Assembly (NCBI GenBank): GCA_016165875.1
Contig: JABBOT010000002.1
Span: forward strand, 28,100,265-28,164,264
DNA length: 64,000 nucleotides
Direction: 5' to 3'
From: Acanthopleura granulata
Taxonomy: Eukaryota > Mollusca > Polyplacophora > Chitonida > Chitonidae
Positions within the stretch are counted from its first letter, which is position 1; every line of letters begins with the position of its first letter. The notes under the pieces are model-generated. The model did not search any database. It had not been told where the DNA came from and was given only the letters and a program-made list of their open reading frames with translations. Below, piece by piece: positions 21,801 through 35,191 of the stretch. The translations under genes were made by a program, and so were the position numbers.

Positions 21801-24800
21801 CCATCGACTGTAGAAAGTTGACCGAGAGCAAACACTTAAATTAGGCAGTTTTGCACAGCTTTGGCTGGACACCTCATTGGTTTGACATTAGGCTTTCAAA
21901 AAAAGAAAAAAAACCCACAGCAAAGGTGGAAGGCATGGGTATCATAAAGAAAACTATGTATGTTCGGCAATGCCTTAACTTTCAAACTTTTAAAGTTTTC
22001 AAAGAATAACATAGAAACACTGACAAAACACAGCCACAATGAAACTTGTAGAGTGCTGTAAAAACTACACGGATAACTTTGATCTACTTTAGAATAGATT
22101 ACTGCTGATTGCTACTGAGTATACTTTTTCTCTGTCAAAGTTCCCTGTGAGAAGAGAACAATTTGTGAGAATAAAGAGGCTGAGAGAGCTTGGGCATAAG
22201 TCTGGCAGTGTTACATTAAGACATGGGTATGGGATCAGTGCGGCTCTCTCACTAATGGTGGGCCCCGTTCACGGTGGTATCTGATCTCCCTTCTGATGGC
22301 CGCATCTAATCAATGGGGCAAACACGGCAAAACCCCCTTCCGCATCTCGTCCTGAGGGACCCACAATTCCCTCCAAGCCAGTCAGAGAGTTGGCACAGAT
22401 GATATCAGGCAATGTGGACTCAAGCTATTATCTCCCTCAAAAAGCTGCGTGTAAAGAAGGATATTGAGTTAATAAACTGTATAGAGGTCAAAGTATTAAG
22501 TCAACACCGCAGAGGAGTGGGGGGCACAATTACAAAACCTATTCACTGTTTTCACATAGTCCTCCATGTAATTGCAAACTTCATCACAAGCTTTGAGTCC
22601 ACATTTTACTACTCTCTTTTCTCAAGCCACCAGGAATACACAACTCTCGACTGGACTTAAAACCATCCACTTATCTGATTGTCAAGGCCCTGTTTCTCTA
22701 AAAAGCCCATGCTGGTGGAGGATTGATTTGCTTCTGTTCAGGATAAGATCTATGTACCACCGTCCAAAGAAATTGATGTTCCTATTTGGGCCGTTCCTGC
22801 CATGAAACAGACTACTTGTTTCCATTTACCGCGTGCATGGCCCCATCAATGGTCAGAAACACATGACCATCCATTTAATTGGCAGGGGCACACAAGGAGA
22901 GCAAACAACAACCGATGTGACGAGGTGAATGGGTATTTTATCTGTGGGCATCGTGGTACTTGATTCACCAACACAACAACTGGACTAAACATCAAAGCTT
23001 ACGAGGAGCCCTACTGGAAAGTTATCTGCAGAGAGGTTTAAAAGGGCCAGACAGTGCTGGAATCCCTCCACAAGTCTCATCCATTCTGAGGAGAGTAGAA
23101 GATTAAACCTGCAGGGTTACTGGCAATTTCAGTGGGGGATTCAAGATCACTGGCCCTCACAGAGATCTGCTCACATTTCATGAAACTGTTTAAGGTAAGA
23201 GAAAAGAAACTTATATTCTTTTTAAATTGTACACATGTCTTCAGTCTTTTCAAAAATACTGTATTAAGCGACCTATATAGGTGTATTGTCTGTGGACTGT
23301 GATAGGGGAACATAAAACATCCAGCATTATACCTCCACCAGAGAGTCATACAAAGAAAAAGCAAATATCTGTGATAACCCGAAAAGAACCAAACATAGCT
23401 GTGGACAAGAAAGCTAAGCTCAAACAAAACATACTCTCATACCCAACAGCAAATCTCACCGAAGAGAATTCATCTGTGTACTGTATGGTTTTAGTCTAGT
23501 AGTAATAAGCCTTCTTAAGTTGAATCAATACACAGTATTATCTGAAATGTACATACTTTCTTCCATATGTTTTGATGGGTAAAAGGGTAACACTGCCATT
23601 GTAATATTGAATCAATCTTCATGGGTTTCTTAGAAGCTTAGTGTGATGATGTTATAATCCATACCAATATACCACCATTCATATAAAATACCTATAAGTG
23701 CATACAAAAAAAACCCCTACAGTCCAAGGGCTGTGAAATGGGTCTACTGCATTTCTAATTTCATTCTTCTTGCGACCAGTTCTCTACCAGGACCATTGGT
23801 TGGTCTTCTCCACACACAAAGTGCCTTTCTGTTATTGTGTCCGTAACGGGGGACCTGGAAGCAGTGCTTTGCACCATTTTATGGCCATCTTTTCTTAGTT
23901 TAAAGAGAATACATTCCGCTAGAACTTCATATTCTGATATACTGTAGGACTGTAAACATTTTCCGCAAGAAAATTTTGCAATTAAGACCTGACCATTCCT
24001 ATTTGTTCGGTTATTATGAGCACCATCAAGTCCAAAATATCTTGATTACCTGCACCACTGCTATGTGTGGCAATAGGTCAAGGCAACACATCATAACACA
24101 ATTCATGTTTATTATAAATTTTTTCCAACCTAGTATTGGGGAAAATTTTTGGCCCAACGTTAGCTGGAGACTTTGAACCCTTCGAATATAGCACCACTAC
24201 TTGTAACTGGTAAGGGGCATCAGCTACATGTATTTTGTCAACTCAAAACTTGTACCACTTGACTCTGGTTAGAGGGTCGTCAGATGATTTGAGCCCTTTC
24301 ACAGAATCACTCAACTGCTAATACCAATGTTAGAGAAATTTATTGTTATGCACAAAACCCCTCACAAAACCCCTTAGAAAACAACTGATCAACAAATGTA
24401 GTGCAGTCATATGAAATACACATGTACAGAAATTACTCTCAAACGGAATGAAATAAAACCTTGAAACAGGTTTACAGATTCATAACTTAACATCAGAGCT
24501 AGCAGTTATTTTGTATGTTAAAATTGCCAATTTGAATCAGAAACTTGATTTGTGAGTCTAGAGAAGGGGCATTTTCAAGAAGCATATACATGTATGCTAA
24601 AACAAAAATCTAGCAAACTGCAGATGGTCGTGGGTTCCCCAGGCTCTGTACGGTTTCCTCCCACCGCAATGCTGACCCCTGTCTTATAAGTGAAATATTC
24701 TTTCATGGCATACAACACCAATGAAATAAATAAACAAATGAACCATAATCACATATTTCTCTAACACTCAACATTTAAAATCATACGAAGCTTTGGAACA

Positions 24801-27800
24801 CTTTTCGTTTAATACAGAATTAATATTGTCCACAAAGCTGCAAATGTTTCCGGATATTTGTTTAATAATATGCTCATTAAAATTCTATAATAACAAACAA
24901 ATGCCTGCAGGCACTCATATGAACAGAATCACTGTCAAAGTCACCCTGAAACAGAAGGCAAAGAGATAGAAAGGCCCAAAATTGCACATAAGCTTTGCTA
25001 GGAAACCATGAAAGCATGACCTTTGTACAACTGCAATAATGTACCTCTTGCTTTTTTTAGTGACACATAGGCATTGCAGAAGTTACAATGTGTTTTGTGT
25101 CCTAAAATGTTGTCCTTCTGATTGAGGACTTTTATCAGTAAATATCTTCAAAAATAGGACACACAGCCATCCAAAAGTTGCACTGAATATCTCCAGTATA
25201 CATACGGACTTACAGACAGCAAAAAATTCCACTGACCAGTTCTTTTTTTTTTTTCCCGTTTTCACCTTTTTTACCATTTTTCACATAAGTAGTAGCACAG
25301 ACCAGGTCACATGACTTCAGCTCTCCAGTTCTGGTCATGAGAGGTCAACAGTGCACACAAGTATGATAACAAGTAAGAGCAGTCAAACAGTATCAATTGT
25401 GGACAACTTTTCATTAACAGACCAGGTGGACTGAAGAATTTTTTTACCTTTGCAATAATTGTGTTCAAGGCAAAAAAGTGAGAGAATTGATCACAGATCA
25501 TAAAATTATTGCCCAAATATCAGACAAACGAGGCAAACATGCAATTCCCAAGACCCGTTTTGGACGTTGGTGTGAAATATGGTAAAAAAAGGTGAGAGGT
25601 ACATAATTACAACTAAACATATGTACTTTTTAATATTGATAAAATAAAATTATATTTGTTCTTATCCTGTTATTCCATTAATTCCGTTTATGAAGCTTAT
25701 TTTACATGTGATCACTAAGAAACGAATGTTTATATACATTAGGTTGTTCATTTGTAGCCAGCAGGTGGCGCTTTTTGGTGGCTGTGGGTGGAAAAACCAC
25801 TGCCTACTAAAGCTGATTAGAAAATAAAAAAAGTAATATGGCGCTGCTGATGTTTCGCTCTTGTGAAAAAGAACGCTTGTACCCTTGAGTTTGTCACTCT
25901 AAAAGCCTCACTTTCACAGAGTTTTGCCTCTAGGCTATCCCCTGTGTTTATCACTTAGATGACAATACCTTGTTTCATGTGACAAATTTAATTATTCAAT
26001 CTTCTTGACTTACAAAAGTTGCATGTTTTCCAGCCACGGGTGTCACTTCCTGCATGCCTTGTACACTGCCTGGAAATTTGCACATGTTGTAAATGTGACA
26101 GACAAGGTAAATGTCTGTTATTCTTTGGCAATAATCCAAGGAATCAATGTCAAATGCATGTCATGAGCACAGACCTCATCGAAAGCAGTTCCTCCCACTT
26201 CAAGTTCGGAGATCTGCAGCTATAGTTTCGAGTATAGGTGATTTACTCAGGGTTGTGATGAATGTCAGAATTTTCAAATAACACCCTTTGTTCATCTAGA
26301 TGGACTAATACCCCATCTACTCCAGTTTTTACTCTAGTCCAGTGAGCTATCCTTGGGCAGTAACCCAAGGGGTTAGGTCAAATGGCATACCCACCATCCC
26401 ATAATAAAGTTCCACATTATTCTTTTAATTACTATTTTAATGACTACCCAAGGGCTCGATTGCCACAAGGTAGGCCGAATTACAATTAGGAACTCTTAAA
26501 TACATCCATGTAAGCTATCTTACATGTTATAAATCTATTCGCTACATGCACTACCACAGGGAGTCAACGTACTGACTGGTATTCGTAGTTTTGCAGTGAT
26601 GTCATAGCAGCTATGAGCCAATCAACAGCACTGCCTTTGGTCATATGACTACAGTAGGCCAGGTGAAAACAAACGACATTTAACCCAGGCAAGATAGGCA
26701 TATCGACATTGGACTTAATGCCGTTTGAGCAAGACATGAGTGAGTGCTCTCGTACACTAACGCAAAATAACACTAAAAGGACGTGATTTTCAGTAGTTGC
26801 TATACCTCAGAATGTTGTTCCTGTTGTAGAGAATACTGGAAATCACATCTTTTAAGCGTTTCACCCAAACAGATGGCTCCAAAGCCCATTCAGCTTATTA
26901 GATTTTGCCATAAAAAATGAAAAATAAAGCTTTCAGACAAGAAATTTTTCTGGCAAGGCAATCGATTTATTTATTTATTTATTTGATTGGTGTTTTATGT
27001 CGTACTCAAGAATATTACACTTATACGACGGTGGCCAGCATTATGGTGGGAGGAAACCGGGCAGAGCCCGGGGAAACCCACGACCATCCGCAGATTGCTG
27101 GCAGACCTTCCCACGTACGGCCAGAAAGGAAGCCAGCTTGAGCCAGTCTTGAACTCACAGCGACCGCATTGGTGGAAGGTTTTGGGTCATTGTGCTGCAA
27201 TAGCACGCTAACCGACTGAGCCACTGAGGCCCCCAATCGGAATTTGTCTAGCCTTCAAATATGACAGTATCAGAGTCCTGTAGTTATTAAACTTTATAAA
27301 TCAGACCAAAATCAGCATTTCGCCCATTCAGCCCAATGTTATTTATCACCTTTGCTCTTTGCGAAGTACCAAGATGCTTGAAACTATGAATGTGACAATT
27401 AACGTTACCATTCTCAAAACAGCGCAAGTGCATTCGATGACCTTTCAGGGCATAAAACTAAAATCTAATAAATGAAAGCACCACTCCAGACATAATTAAG
27501 AGTTTCATTCAATGTATAATCATTGAATATAAATCCCAACAAAACAAGGAAGAAAACATCACAAAACGAAGCTAATATTTGACCATAACAAATGGTCTAT
27601 TTCATTAAACACATCGACACTGAGTACTTCGGTGCAACTACTTCCGGAAATTTCTCCATATTTTTTCAAGCCTCCATAATGGGCCTCTGGCGATTTTCAT
27701 CAACAGACCCATAAAAAGAGCCTCACAAATTGTTTTGCTGTCAATTCTTTAACTTTTCATTAAGAACTTCGTTTGCGGTCAGTACACTCAGCTAGGCAGA

Positions 27801-30800
27801 TAATTTTTCCAAGGAAATTTTACCGTCAATTTCACTGGAGAGAAGACAAATGCATGGTTTAAGTAGAACTGAAGGCTTTATCCACAACATTACCCTTCCC
27901 TTGTTCCTTGTTAAGGCAACAAGGGCTGAGGGTCTGGCTGAAGCACAGACTGAGGGTTAATGGGAGCACAAAAAAGCAATCGCTCAGCACTTACATGCTC
28001 GGGAACAAGCTTCCTGGCCTGATGCAGAACATCCAGGAGCAGGTTGTCCTCAGCCAGAGACGTGGTTAGCAGGACAAATCGCTGTCTCCAGAGGGTGACA
28101 TTAGAGGGGTACCTTTGGGTAGATTCTTCACATACGTGCTCTGCTTCCCGTACTGACCCTATACTCAATAACACAGCCACCTGTAATCAACATCAACAAG
28201 CAGTGAGCTTAGCACTATAACAAAGCGACTAAATATTAATCTCTGAACTTGAAAAACTGGGTATATTTGCTCATATACAGATATTCCATAAACTCCATGA
28301 TGATTCTGAAATCGTTTTCACTGAAGCAGTAATCAGGAGAGATAAACTTATTCATCACATACAACTGTATGTAAGCACACGTAAAGTCATACAAGTATTA
28401 AGAACTCTTTAGTTAACGATGATCTGCATTGCCTTGAATTTGTGGATCATCGATCTGAAAAAGTTCTTACATTAGGTTTCAAATTAAGGGTGGATTATTA
28501 GCCAGTGTTCACCCAAAAGAATTCATGCGTGCAGCCATTTTGAAAATTTAAGAGTGCTTCTACATGCACTCAATGATTTTTTTTCCAGTTAGACCCGGGT
28601 AACATGTATATATTTGGTGTTTCAAGAGGAGATCTTTCATGACGAAATCAATAAATAATGGTACAGTACTACATGTATCAGCTGGCATAGCTTGGTATAT
28701 TAGATCTATATGACATAAAGTCAAAGAAATTTCATTCAACAGCCAGCTTGGTTTTCAGTGAACTAAAGACTGCGCCATGTATGATAGTCACAAATGTGCA
28801 CAAGCGTGTGAAAACACTGCGGCAGTCAGAAATCACTTCCGTAATCAGCACGATCAGAAAATCCAGATTAAATGGATACTGCAGGAAAATTAATGGTCAT
28901 TCCATTGATTCTACAACAAGCTTGACAGTTTTAATAAGCAGTTTTGGCCGATCAATGTCATTGCACTTCCAAGAGTAGCAAGTTGTCACAGTTGCTATGG
29001 TGATGGACAATGGTAATCCATGGAAAGGCTATACTTCTTTGTTTTGAGGTGTGAGAAGCAACACTTGGCTCAAAATGAAACTAGTCTCTGATAATAATTT
29101 CAGATCTGAGACATTGGTCAGCATGTTTTTATTTGATGAAGGACTAAAAGCCTCAGATTATATATAGCTGTGGGAAGACTAAGGCTGTCAGAAGTGACCT
29201 CTATGTGTACCTTTTGTCATTATGAGCCAGGAGATGATTGGTCTATGGCAATATGCGACGGCAAAGTGCCACTGCCCGAGATTGTTAATGATGGAAGGAG
29301 TGAGCTTTAGGGAGCCATTCATTACACAGGGCCAGCGGTCAATTCTTAACAATAAACGTGAAATTAAAGACAGGCTCTGGCCAAAAAACGCACCATTTTT
29401 CATCTTTTATGAGAGATCTATCCTCCTTGTTGGCAGCTCAGTTCCATGTTTTCATCAGGAGGGGTAAAAACCATGACCATGTAAAATCAATCCTGTCCGT
29501 CTCTAAGGAACTTACCCAATCCATGTAGCATTGTGCTGACAGAAGTCTTGCCCTGGCTGCTCTCTTGAAGACTTCCAGAACCTTTCGAACTCGCTACAAA
29601 AAAACAGACACATTGAGGAATCAAATTCCGCACAAATGCTTTTTTCCAAAATGAATGTAATGAATCAAGTTCAATTTCATAGAAAAAATCAAGTAAACAG
29701 TGTAAGAGATCAATGGCATACACACCGCTTATACCATTACAAGTGTATCATAAAAACTGAACTCTGATAATGCTGGGTTTGTGCAGGCAGTGAATTATAC
29801 CATCCCTATCCATCAAACAGTCCTAAGGCAAAGAAAATACCCCACAGCCAATGTCAGAATTTCAAATCAGAACTGTTTAATATCTGAGCTTACCACATAT
29901 AATATTTTGCAGCAAACCACACTACTGGTGCCACGCAAACTGCTGCCTCTCTTATTCTGATGACAGACAGACAGAACTGATGAGACATGTAGCCAAACCA
30001 ATTAGCTAATAAAATTACATCCCAGGCAAAGCAAAAAAAAACAACAACAGGCACCACGACTAAGTCAATTTCACTTTCCCTGTCATTCTTTTTATATATT
30101 CCTATCCTTGGCTAGTCCTCTTAGTGTTAACTGATCATCATCCTACTGATAGGTAGGTACAAGAAATCCTATTGGTCAAGGCCAGGCAGAGTGGATCGAC
30201 AGGGTCCTAGCTGTACAAATAGAACAGAACCATGTTTAAGCTTGACCATACTGTATTTACAAAAGACTGCCATATTTTGAGGTGGAGGGTGTCACATGTA
30301 GACATTATTTACAAAAGACTGCCATATTTTGAAGTGGAGGGTGTCACATGTAGACATTATTTCATCTGTGACACAAGGCAAGGCCCACTTTCACAAAACG
30401 CCACACATCCCGTAATTTTTATTGTAAATGACACTGCTTTATGGTGCCATAATGTAGAAAACATCTTTTATGAAATATGACATGAAATTGGTGAAAGTGG
30501 CCAATATGACACTATCCCAGCAATATTCTTATATATATATATATATATGTTGCAACAACATCATTCCAGAGGCCCGTAATTGAATTTACACAAAGTGCCT
30601 GCTTCTACAGCAATCTGTTTTGCGTACATGTAGCTCAATATAATCATCAGCCTTTATGTACTTTTTGGAATTTATATATTTTTTTCTCACACACATATAA
30701 AAATGACAACAGAGCAAAAACAATGATAAACTCATAAATCTCCTTCTTTTCAGTTTATGTACACTTGTGTTTTTCATGTGGAACCTGTATGCCACACTTC

Positions 30801-33297
30801 TGGGTGTTCAGCGTTACAGCTGAAAACTACGTGTAATATGGAACTGCCTGTGTAACCTATCAGTCTATTAAAACCATTCTTCAATAAACCTTTCTGCTTT
30901 GGAACTCTCTTTTCATTTGAAGGTTTGTATGACTACCACACATTTTCTTCTTCCACAACAATGTACATTTATAACATCTTATTCAGTAAGATCTAAACTG
31001 CTACGCTGGCAATATAGAGCCTCGTCTCATAAATCTGCACAGGCACAAACGCACAGCCTCAATCACTAGAAATGATCTCATACTCATCATGATCACATTT
31101 GTTAAATGGCAGCAGTTCTCCAAGATATATTCGAAATCTTTCTAGTTATTAACTGATAAGCTCTAATGCCTGTTTTTGCCCCGCTGGAGAACAGGAGTCT
31201 GGATGCTCATGTGTATACATGCATATTCTCTACTGTGTACTACATGGACACAGATTCCTAAATGGTGTATTTATTGACCAGCATGTTACCATAATGACCC
31301 ATTGCAGAACAGTACAGGATTGGAATGGCAGACAACAGCTGCTACACAGAGTTGTCTGATCTAATCAGCTTCAATCAGGCTATCCTGTCTCCATTTTTCT
31401 GAACAATGGAACCACAGCAGACAATCCTTCCAGTTTATTGACCTGTGCACCCCAGGCTGGACTCACAAAGCCTTATTGTTTGGTTTTTGCTACAATTTCA
31501 TGTAGCCTCACATGTCATAACACATAATTACTCTTGTCACATATACAGATGAACTTGTAAACAAATAATGCATCTGTATGTCTGAAGCTAAACTAAGTGG
31601 ATTATCCAACCTTCTATTGTTCATTTCTAATATTTCATTCATTGGTAAAGCAAATGCTTTTTGAACCACACTGTCAGATCCTTGCTTTTATCAACAAGCT
31701 ATGAAATATACATAAGGCACATCCTGTGTCCCAGCTACTGGACATTCTTGTCCAATGTCCGGTGATGGATTGCTTCTGGAAGCTGTTGCCGGAGATTTTA
31801 TTCCAGGCTAAGGAACACCACAAACCAATATCCTTATCACAATGGTCAGAAAATGGCAATAAATTCACTCTCTAAGGAGGACATGTCCAGATCTGACATG
31901 GCACTAGATGACCCTTGTTTTGTGATAATACTGATGAGCAATAACTCAGCTGTTGACTGCTGCCTAGTGTTGGAGTTAGGTGGGGGAAGGGGAGTATGGT
32001 GATTGGCTTGTGAGTGACCGACTGTTGTAAATCATAGCCTAACCACTTGTCCACTCCGCTGCCACAATGACGTGCCTCACCAAGTACTGGTCACTGACTG
32101 TCTCCAGTTGGATGGTTATGGTAATGGCCTAGCCTGGGGCCGTGCAAACTGAGAAGAGTGTGGCCGGGGGTAATGTGGCATGTGATTTGGCCAAACTTAC
32201 CTGTGGTCACTACCACCCCAGCACATACCTTACCTCTACCTGGCTTATCACGACAACAATCGCACCAAATCATTCACCTCATCTAATCCGGATAATAGAA
32301 GAGGTGACAAAGGGCTGGTGGTATTATTCTTCAACAACAAACAGCTCCCCTTTGATACTGCAGCCGTGTGGTTTACTGCTGACCACTTCAGCACCTGCAA
32401 TAAGCTGACCATTGTAACCTATCCTAACTCAGCGCAGATGCCCCACACAATGGGACTCTACGGACAGTCTAAATGTATCATATATAATCAATAGCCACCT
32501 AGCAGAAAGTGAACTAATAACCCAACCAGCAAATCACCTGGAAACTGCCAATGTATCGTCCTCTGTCAAGAGAAAACAGGAGTAGTGGAGCGAATGATTG
32601 CCACTGTTAAGCTTGATTACTGACACTCACCCCAACCAGAATATTTTAACATACACATAGCACATCTGTCACATTTTCATCAAACACATAGCACACCCAA
32701 AATTTAGTATTTACATAATTAGACTGAGTTATTCATCGATCTTCCACTTCCACACATTAAATTCATACATTCACCTATGTCTATGAGTACTCTACACTGT
32801 ACACATGGGTTTTAATGTAATTCTGATTCTGCTTGATCAACTGTAACAAATCCAACATGGCAGTACAATAGTTTAACTGCAACACTATACATACCAGTTC
32901 AGATATTTGGAGAAAATTAGCATTCTGTTTAAATGCTTTGTGTTTTGATTACCTTGGGAGACTGTGTTTTATTGCTGAGATCAGACGGGATACAGGCAGT
33001 AAGTAATGGTAATGACAGGTAGAGCCACTTTACTTTATTAACCTCATCTCCTGTGGCTTGGTCAGCCCGAGGGGGACAAGGCTGTAGTTAAATCACCTCA
33101 GGTATATATCAACATCAACTGATTTTATCAATACAGCAGTTAAAGTGGTACTAGCCAGGGGGAATTCTTCCTGCTGCCCCCTTCTGTCCAGCTCCCCACC
33201 CACACTCGCACCACACTTACCCTCTCCTGTAACAAGTCAGGGGATTTCACGTCAACCCTCTCCAGACAGACCCTCAGGTATGCCGTCCACATGGCCT
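18653..33297 (-). CDS. UTP6: UTP6, small-subunit processome component (C-terminal half)
   Basis: Eight minus-strand exons (33297-33221, 29593-29516, 28180-27995, 21707-21630, 21185-21076, 20733-20667, 20213-20141, 18813-18653) join with matching phases: 830 nt, 275 residues after a split first codon. The order and spacing of HAT-repeat motifs follow human UTP6 from the block EAMW to the end: CLER, VTLWRQRFVLL, PLWEITLEY, KARQVYHS, RPVSLEFYRQF, IKKLRKIYENAV, and DLWLDYIKLELNHPKGKSEN. UTP6 is a nucleolar HAT-repeat protein of the U3-containing processome that makes 18S rRNA. The N-terminal part (about 320 residues in human) was not found and must lie at higher coordinates or beyond the window. 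The gene faces the kelch-like gene tail to tail. Large introns (up to 6.3 kb) hold SINEs and repeats. The C-terminus is the first unit of a tandem array. Confidence 0.92.
19508..19810. repeat. Direct duplication, two diverged copies
   Basis: A block with aagtactgcatgtattgaac, gtttgcacacatgtagagca and ccgtaaattaccgaattcct occurs at 19508-19655 and again at 19688-19810. Copies differ by small indels; the second lacks part of the middle. It lies in the 3'-most UTP6 intron. Confidence 0.85.
20141..20213 (-). CDS. UTP6: UTP6 exon, seventh recognised
   Basis: 73 bp; encodes ATPMIKKLRKIYENAVQDYG and KHT, leaving in phase 1. Acceptor tgattctag, donor CATACAG|GTAGTA. Confidence 0.88.
20276..20437 (-). 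repeat. tRNA-derived SINE family A, truncated
   Basis: Reverse copy with tatttatttatttgattgat tail, cgctgtactcaagaatattt, cagccagcattatggtagga and caaccatctgaaggtt. The tRNA-like head is absent. It lies within a UTP6 intron. Confidence 0.9.
20667..20733 (-). CDS. UTP6: UTP6 exon, sixth recognised
   Basis: 67 bp. The first base completes Ser, then LTKVRPVSLEFYRQFLCIEN. Acceptor ctttctttcag, donor TCACAG|GTATTC, phase 0. Confidence 0.88.
21076..21185 (-). CDS. UTP6: UTP6 exon, fifth recognised
   Basis: 110 bp, enters in phase 0 and leaves in phase 2. Encodes LCLPAKEMYLQWAAV and KARQVYH. Acceptor cttttatgcag, donor ATCACAG|GTAACT. Confidence 0.88.
21630..21707 (-). CDS. UTP6: UTP6 exon, fourth recognised
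   Basis: 78 bp, phase 0 at both ends; encodes ESWPLWEITLEYLVSTN and VEKLFQ. Acceptor ctacttgtag, donor TTCAG|GTGGGT. Confidence 0.85.
22190..23090. promoter_or_regulatory. Base-balanced islands in UTP6 intron, possible conserved non-coding DNA
   Basis: Segments 22190-22400 and 22680-23090 are richer in GC and less repetitive than their surroundings, with no frame that looks like an exon. Examples of texture are tggtgggccccgttcacggt and aattggcaggggcacacaag. They may be cis-regulatory elements; this is inferred from base composition alone. Confidence 0.25.
24613..24742 (+). repeat. tRNA-derived SINE family A, 5'-truncated
   Basis: Plus-oriented core and tail: cagatggtcgtgggttcccc, cctcccaccgcaatgctgac, ataagtgaaatattctttca, ending in aaataaataaac. 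It lies in a UTP6 intron. Confidence 0.9.
26966..27236 (-). repeat. tRNA-derived SINE family A, full length
   Basis: The best copy in the window. The minus strand starts gggggcctcagtggctcagt cggttagcgtgctattgcag (A-box region), passes a B-box-like gagttcaagact, the ggtctgccagcaatctgcgg and gctctgcccggtttcctccc core, then ataagtgtaatattcttgag and a taaataaataaataaat tail. Low divergence suggests a fairly recent insertion in the UTP6 intron. Confidence 0.95.
27995..28180 (-). CDS. UTP6: UTP6 exon, third recognised
   Basis: 186 bp, phase 0 at both ends. Encodes VAVLLSIGSVREAEHVCEES, VTLWRQRFVLL and ARKLVPEH, a HAT-repeat helix pair. Acceptor gttgattacag, donor GCAT|GTAAGT. Confidence 0.9.
29516..29593 (-). 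CDS. UTP6: UTP6 exon, second recognised
   Basis: 78 bp, phase 0 at both ends; encodes RVRKVLEVFKRA and LLSAQCYMDW. Acceptor tttttttgtag, donor TTGG|GTAAGT. Confidence 0.88.
30254..30357. repeat. 52-bp tandem duplication
   Basis: Two adjacent copies (30254-30305, 30306-30357) of a unit with tatttacaaaagactgccat and ggagggtgtcacatgtagac. They differ by one base in the part I compared (gaggtgg versus gaagtgg). Confidence 0.95.
30529..30549. repeat. TA microsatellite
   Basis: About ten TA dinucleotides in a row. Confidence 0.9.
33221..33297 (-). CDS. UTP6: UTP6 exon, first recognised
   Basis: Acceptor cctttacag; two bases complete a split codon, probably Glu, then AMWTAYLRVCLERVDVK and LLQER. 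Donor GAGAGG|GTAAGT, phase 0. Confidence 0.85.
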
Positions 33298-35190
33298 CTG
33301 TAAAGGGACATAAACAAGAGATGTAATGGTCTAAGTAACTCATTCCCTGCTCAAAGACAGATCAGCCCTTAATCCAACAATAACCATAAATTAACCTTCA
33401 CCTATGGTCACTGAATGGACAGAAGATGAGACCGGTCAATGGGCCTGCTGACCATTTGTCTCCTGAGGCACATGGAATAACAATGAATGCACCAGACTAA
33501 CACATCTGTATTGTGGTATTCTGTGAAGAACTATTACCCTACTGCTACACAATGTACAGACAGGATGCCAAGCACAAAGAAAATTCAAGAGATAAAAAAG
33601 TTAAAACCTTTAAAAGTTACACAACATTTCTTTACTCTCTATACAGGCAATAATTAGTGATCTTAACTATTAAGCTAAAGCCAAACAGCTTTACTTGTTT
33701 GATACTTATTTGTGTTTGATCCATTTGAGATAAAATCTACCACTTAAAGACAACAGATAGAAGCCAAGAGTAAGACATGTACATATAAATGACAAACTGA
33801 TATGAGTTGAAAGTCTATACTTGTAATCAAAAACCTTTCGTGGTTTTCTCTGAATTTAAACATACCGTATATTTCAACCCAAACAATCAATTTCCCACGC
33901 AAATGACATACAGATATACGAAATATGATGTGATTAATATATCACTGACTAGCAACCACTAAATATTCTATTATGTAATTTACTCTCTGGGTGGCTATTG
34001 ATTATATTTTTCACAGCTGTAGGCTGACAATGAATGCATTAATTATGACATAATTTCAGCCATAATCACCACCTAGTGAATAACACTCCTCTTTGCACAT
34101 CTTCACAAATACAAAGATGAAGTTAACACACACACGCAGGCACATGTGGATCGTTTAATGACATATGATTTATTAATGCATCAATAAGCTAAAATGTTTC
34201 AATGAGGTCAAATTTCTATCTTAAACTTTACCACAAGGCAAAAAGCAACAAACTGCATTTTGGAGGAGACAGGTAGGAATATAGAAGACAAACAGGTACT
34301 GAAGTCTGACCAATCAGATCTGTGTATTGTTACAGGTCAAGGTCTAGTCTGAGTAAATATACCTGTCCTGGCAGTACTACAGATGTAGGTGTGAGAGTGA
34401 ATTTTATGTGGAGGGAACAGTTTCAATTATTTGATGTGGTAGGTCCAAATATTGACATTTCGCCCCTGTTTAAGGATTTTACAAGCCCATTTCCCTCTTG
34501 TAAAGTACACACCACAGTCTGGCCAGTGTTGACAGACTCTCAGCTGTCTTATATTTTAGATTAGGTGGCCGAAGACAAGTTCATTCCTCTCTACTCACCT
34601 GTTCACAGTATTAAGCTTATAGACAGAACTTACAGCTATTGATCTGGTAAACACAGATCCTAGAAAGCTTTACTTCATTAGTCTGTGTCTGCTGACACAG
34701 GCCAAAGTATGGTAAAGAACTGTAAGACTAATGTCTGATGACTATTTGTGTGATGGAATGTTTGTCCTGCATACAACTTGAAGAAGTCATTTAAATTTAA
34801 GCTGTACTTTTACAAGAGCTGATGTTAGTAGACCTGGGTCCCTACAGCTTTAAGGACAGAGTCCTTTATCATGACCTGCATTACCATAATCTCTGCAGTA
34901 CATAATGCTAGAAAGAACTAGTTAACAGTTTTTGTTTTAATTCAATAAGTAAGTACACATATATAGATCAGTGGATAATCTGGGACTGAAAATTTGCAAA
35001 GGGCCGACAAAGCCTCAGACAAACCAATAGCTTTAACTATTTCTTGTTGATTTGGTTGTGGATATTAAAGGCAGTGGTTCATTACCTAACAATGTGCACT
35101 TGTTTCCTAATGGCTCTGCCCAGTTTTCAGCTCTCAACCCTCTCTGTTTTCGCATATACATGTACATGTACTTGCACTATTCTTGGGTGT
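33298..35190. other. No gene seen upstream of recognised UTP6 exons
   Basis: AT-rich. Minus-strand donors such as the one near 34607 were checked, but none gives an exon that fits the phase (one base out) required by the UTP6 exon at 33221-33297. Confidence 0.5.
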
Positions 35191-35191
35191 G

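Larger units (their letters stand above)
23100..27900. other. UTP6 intron, no other gene seen
   Basis: AT-rich intronic DNA between UTP6 exons. It contains SINE copies at 24.6 and 27.0 kb. Short frames on both strands lack splice context and family resemblance. Confidence 0.6.
28200..33215. other. Two UTP6 introns, no other gene seen
   Basis: Introns of 1.3 kb (28181-29515) and 3.6 kb (29594-33220). They contain a 52-bp tandem duplication at 30254 and a TA run at 30529. No further exons are supported. Confidence 0.6.
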
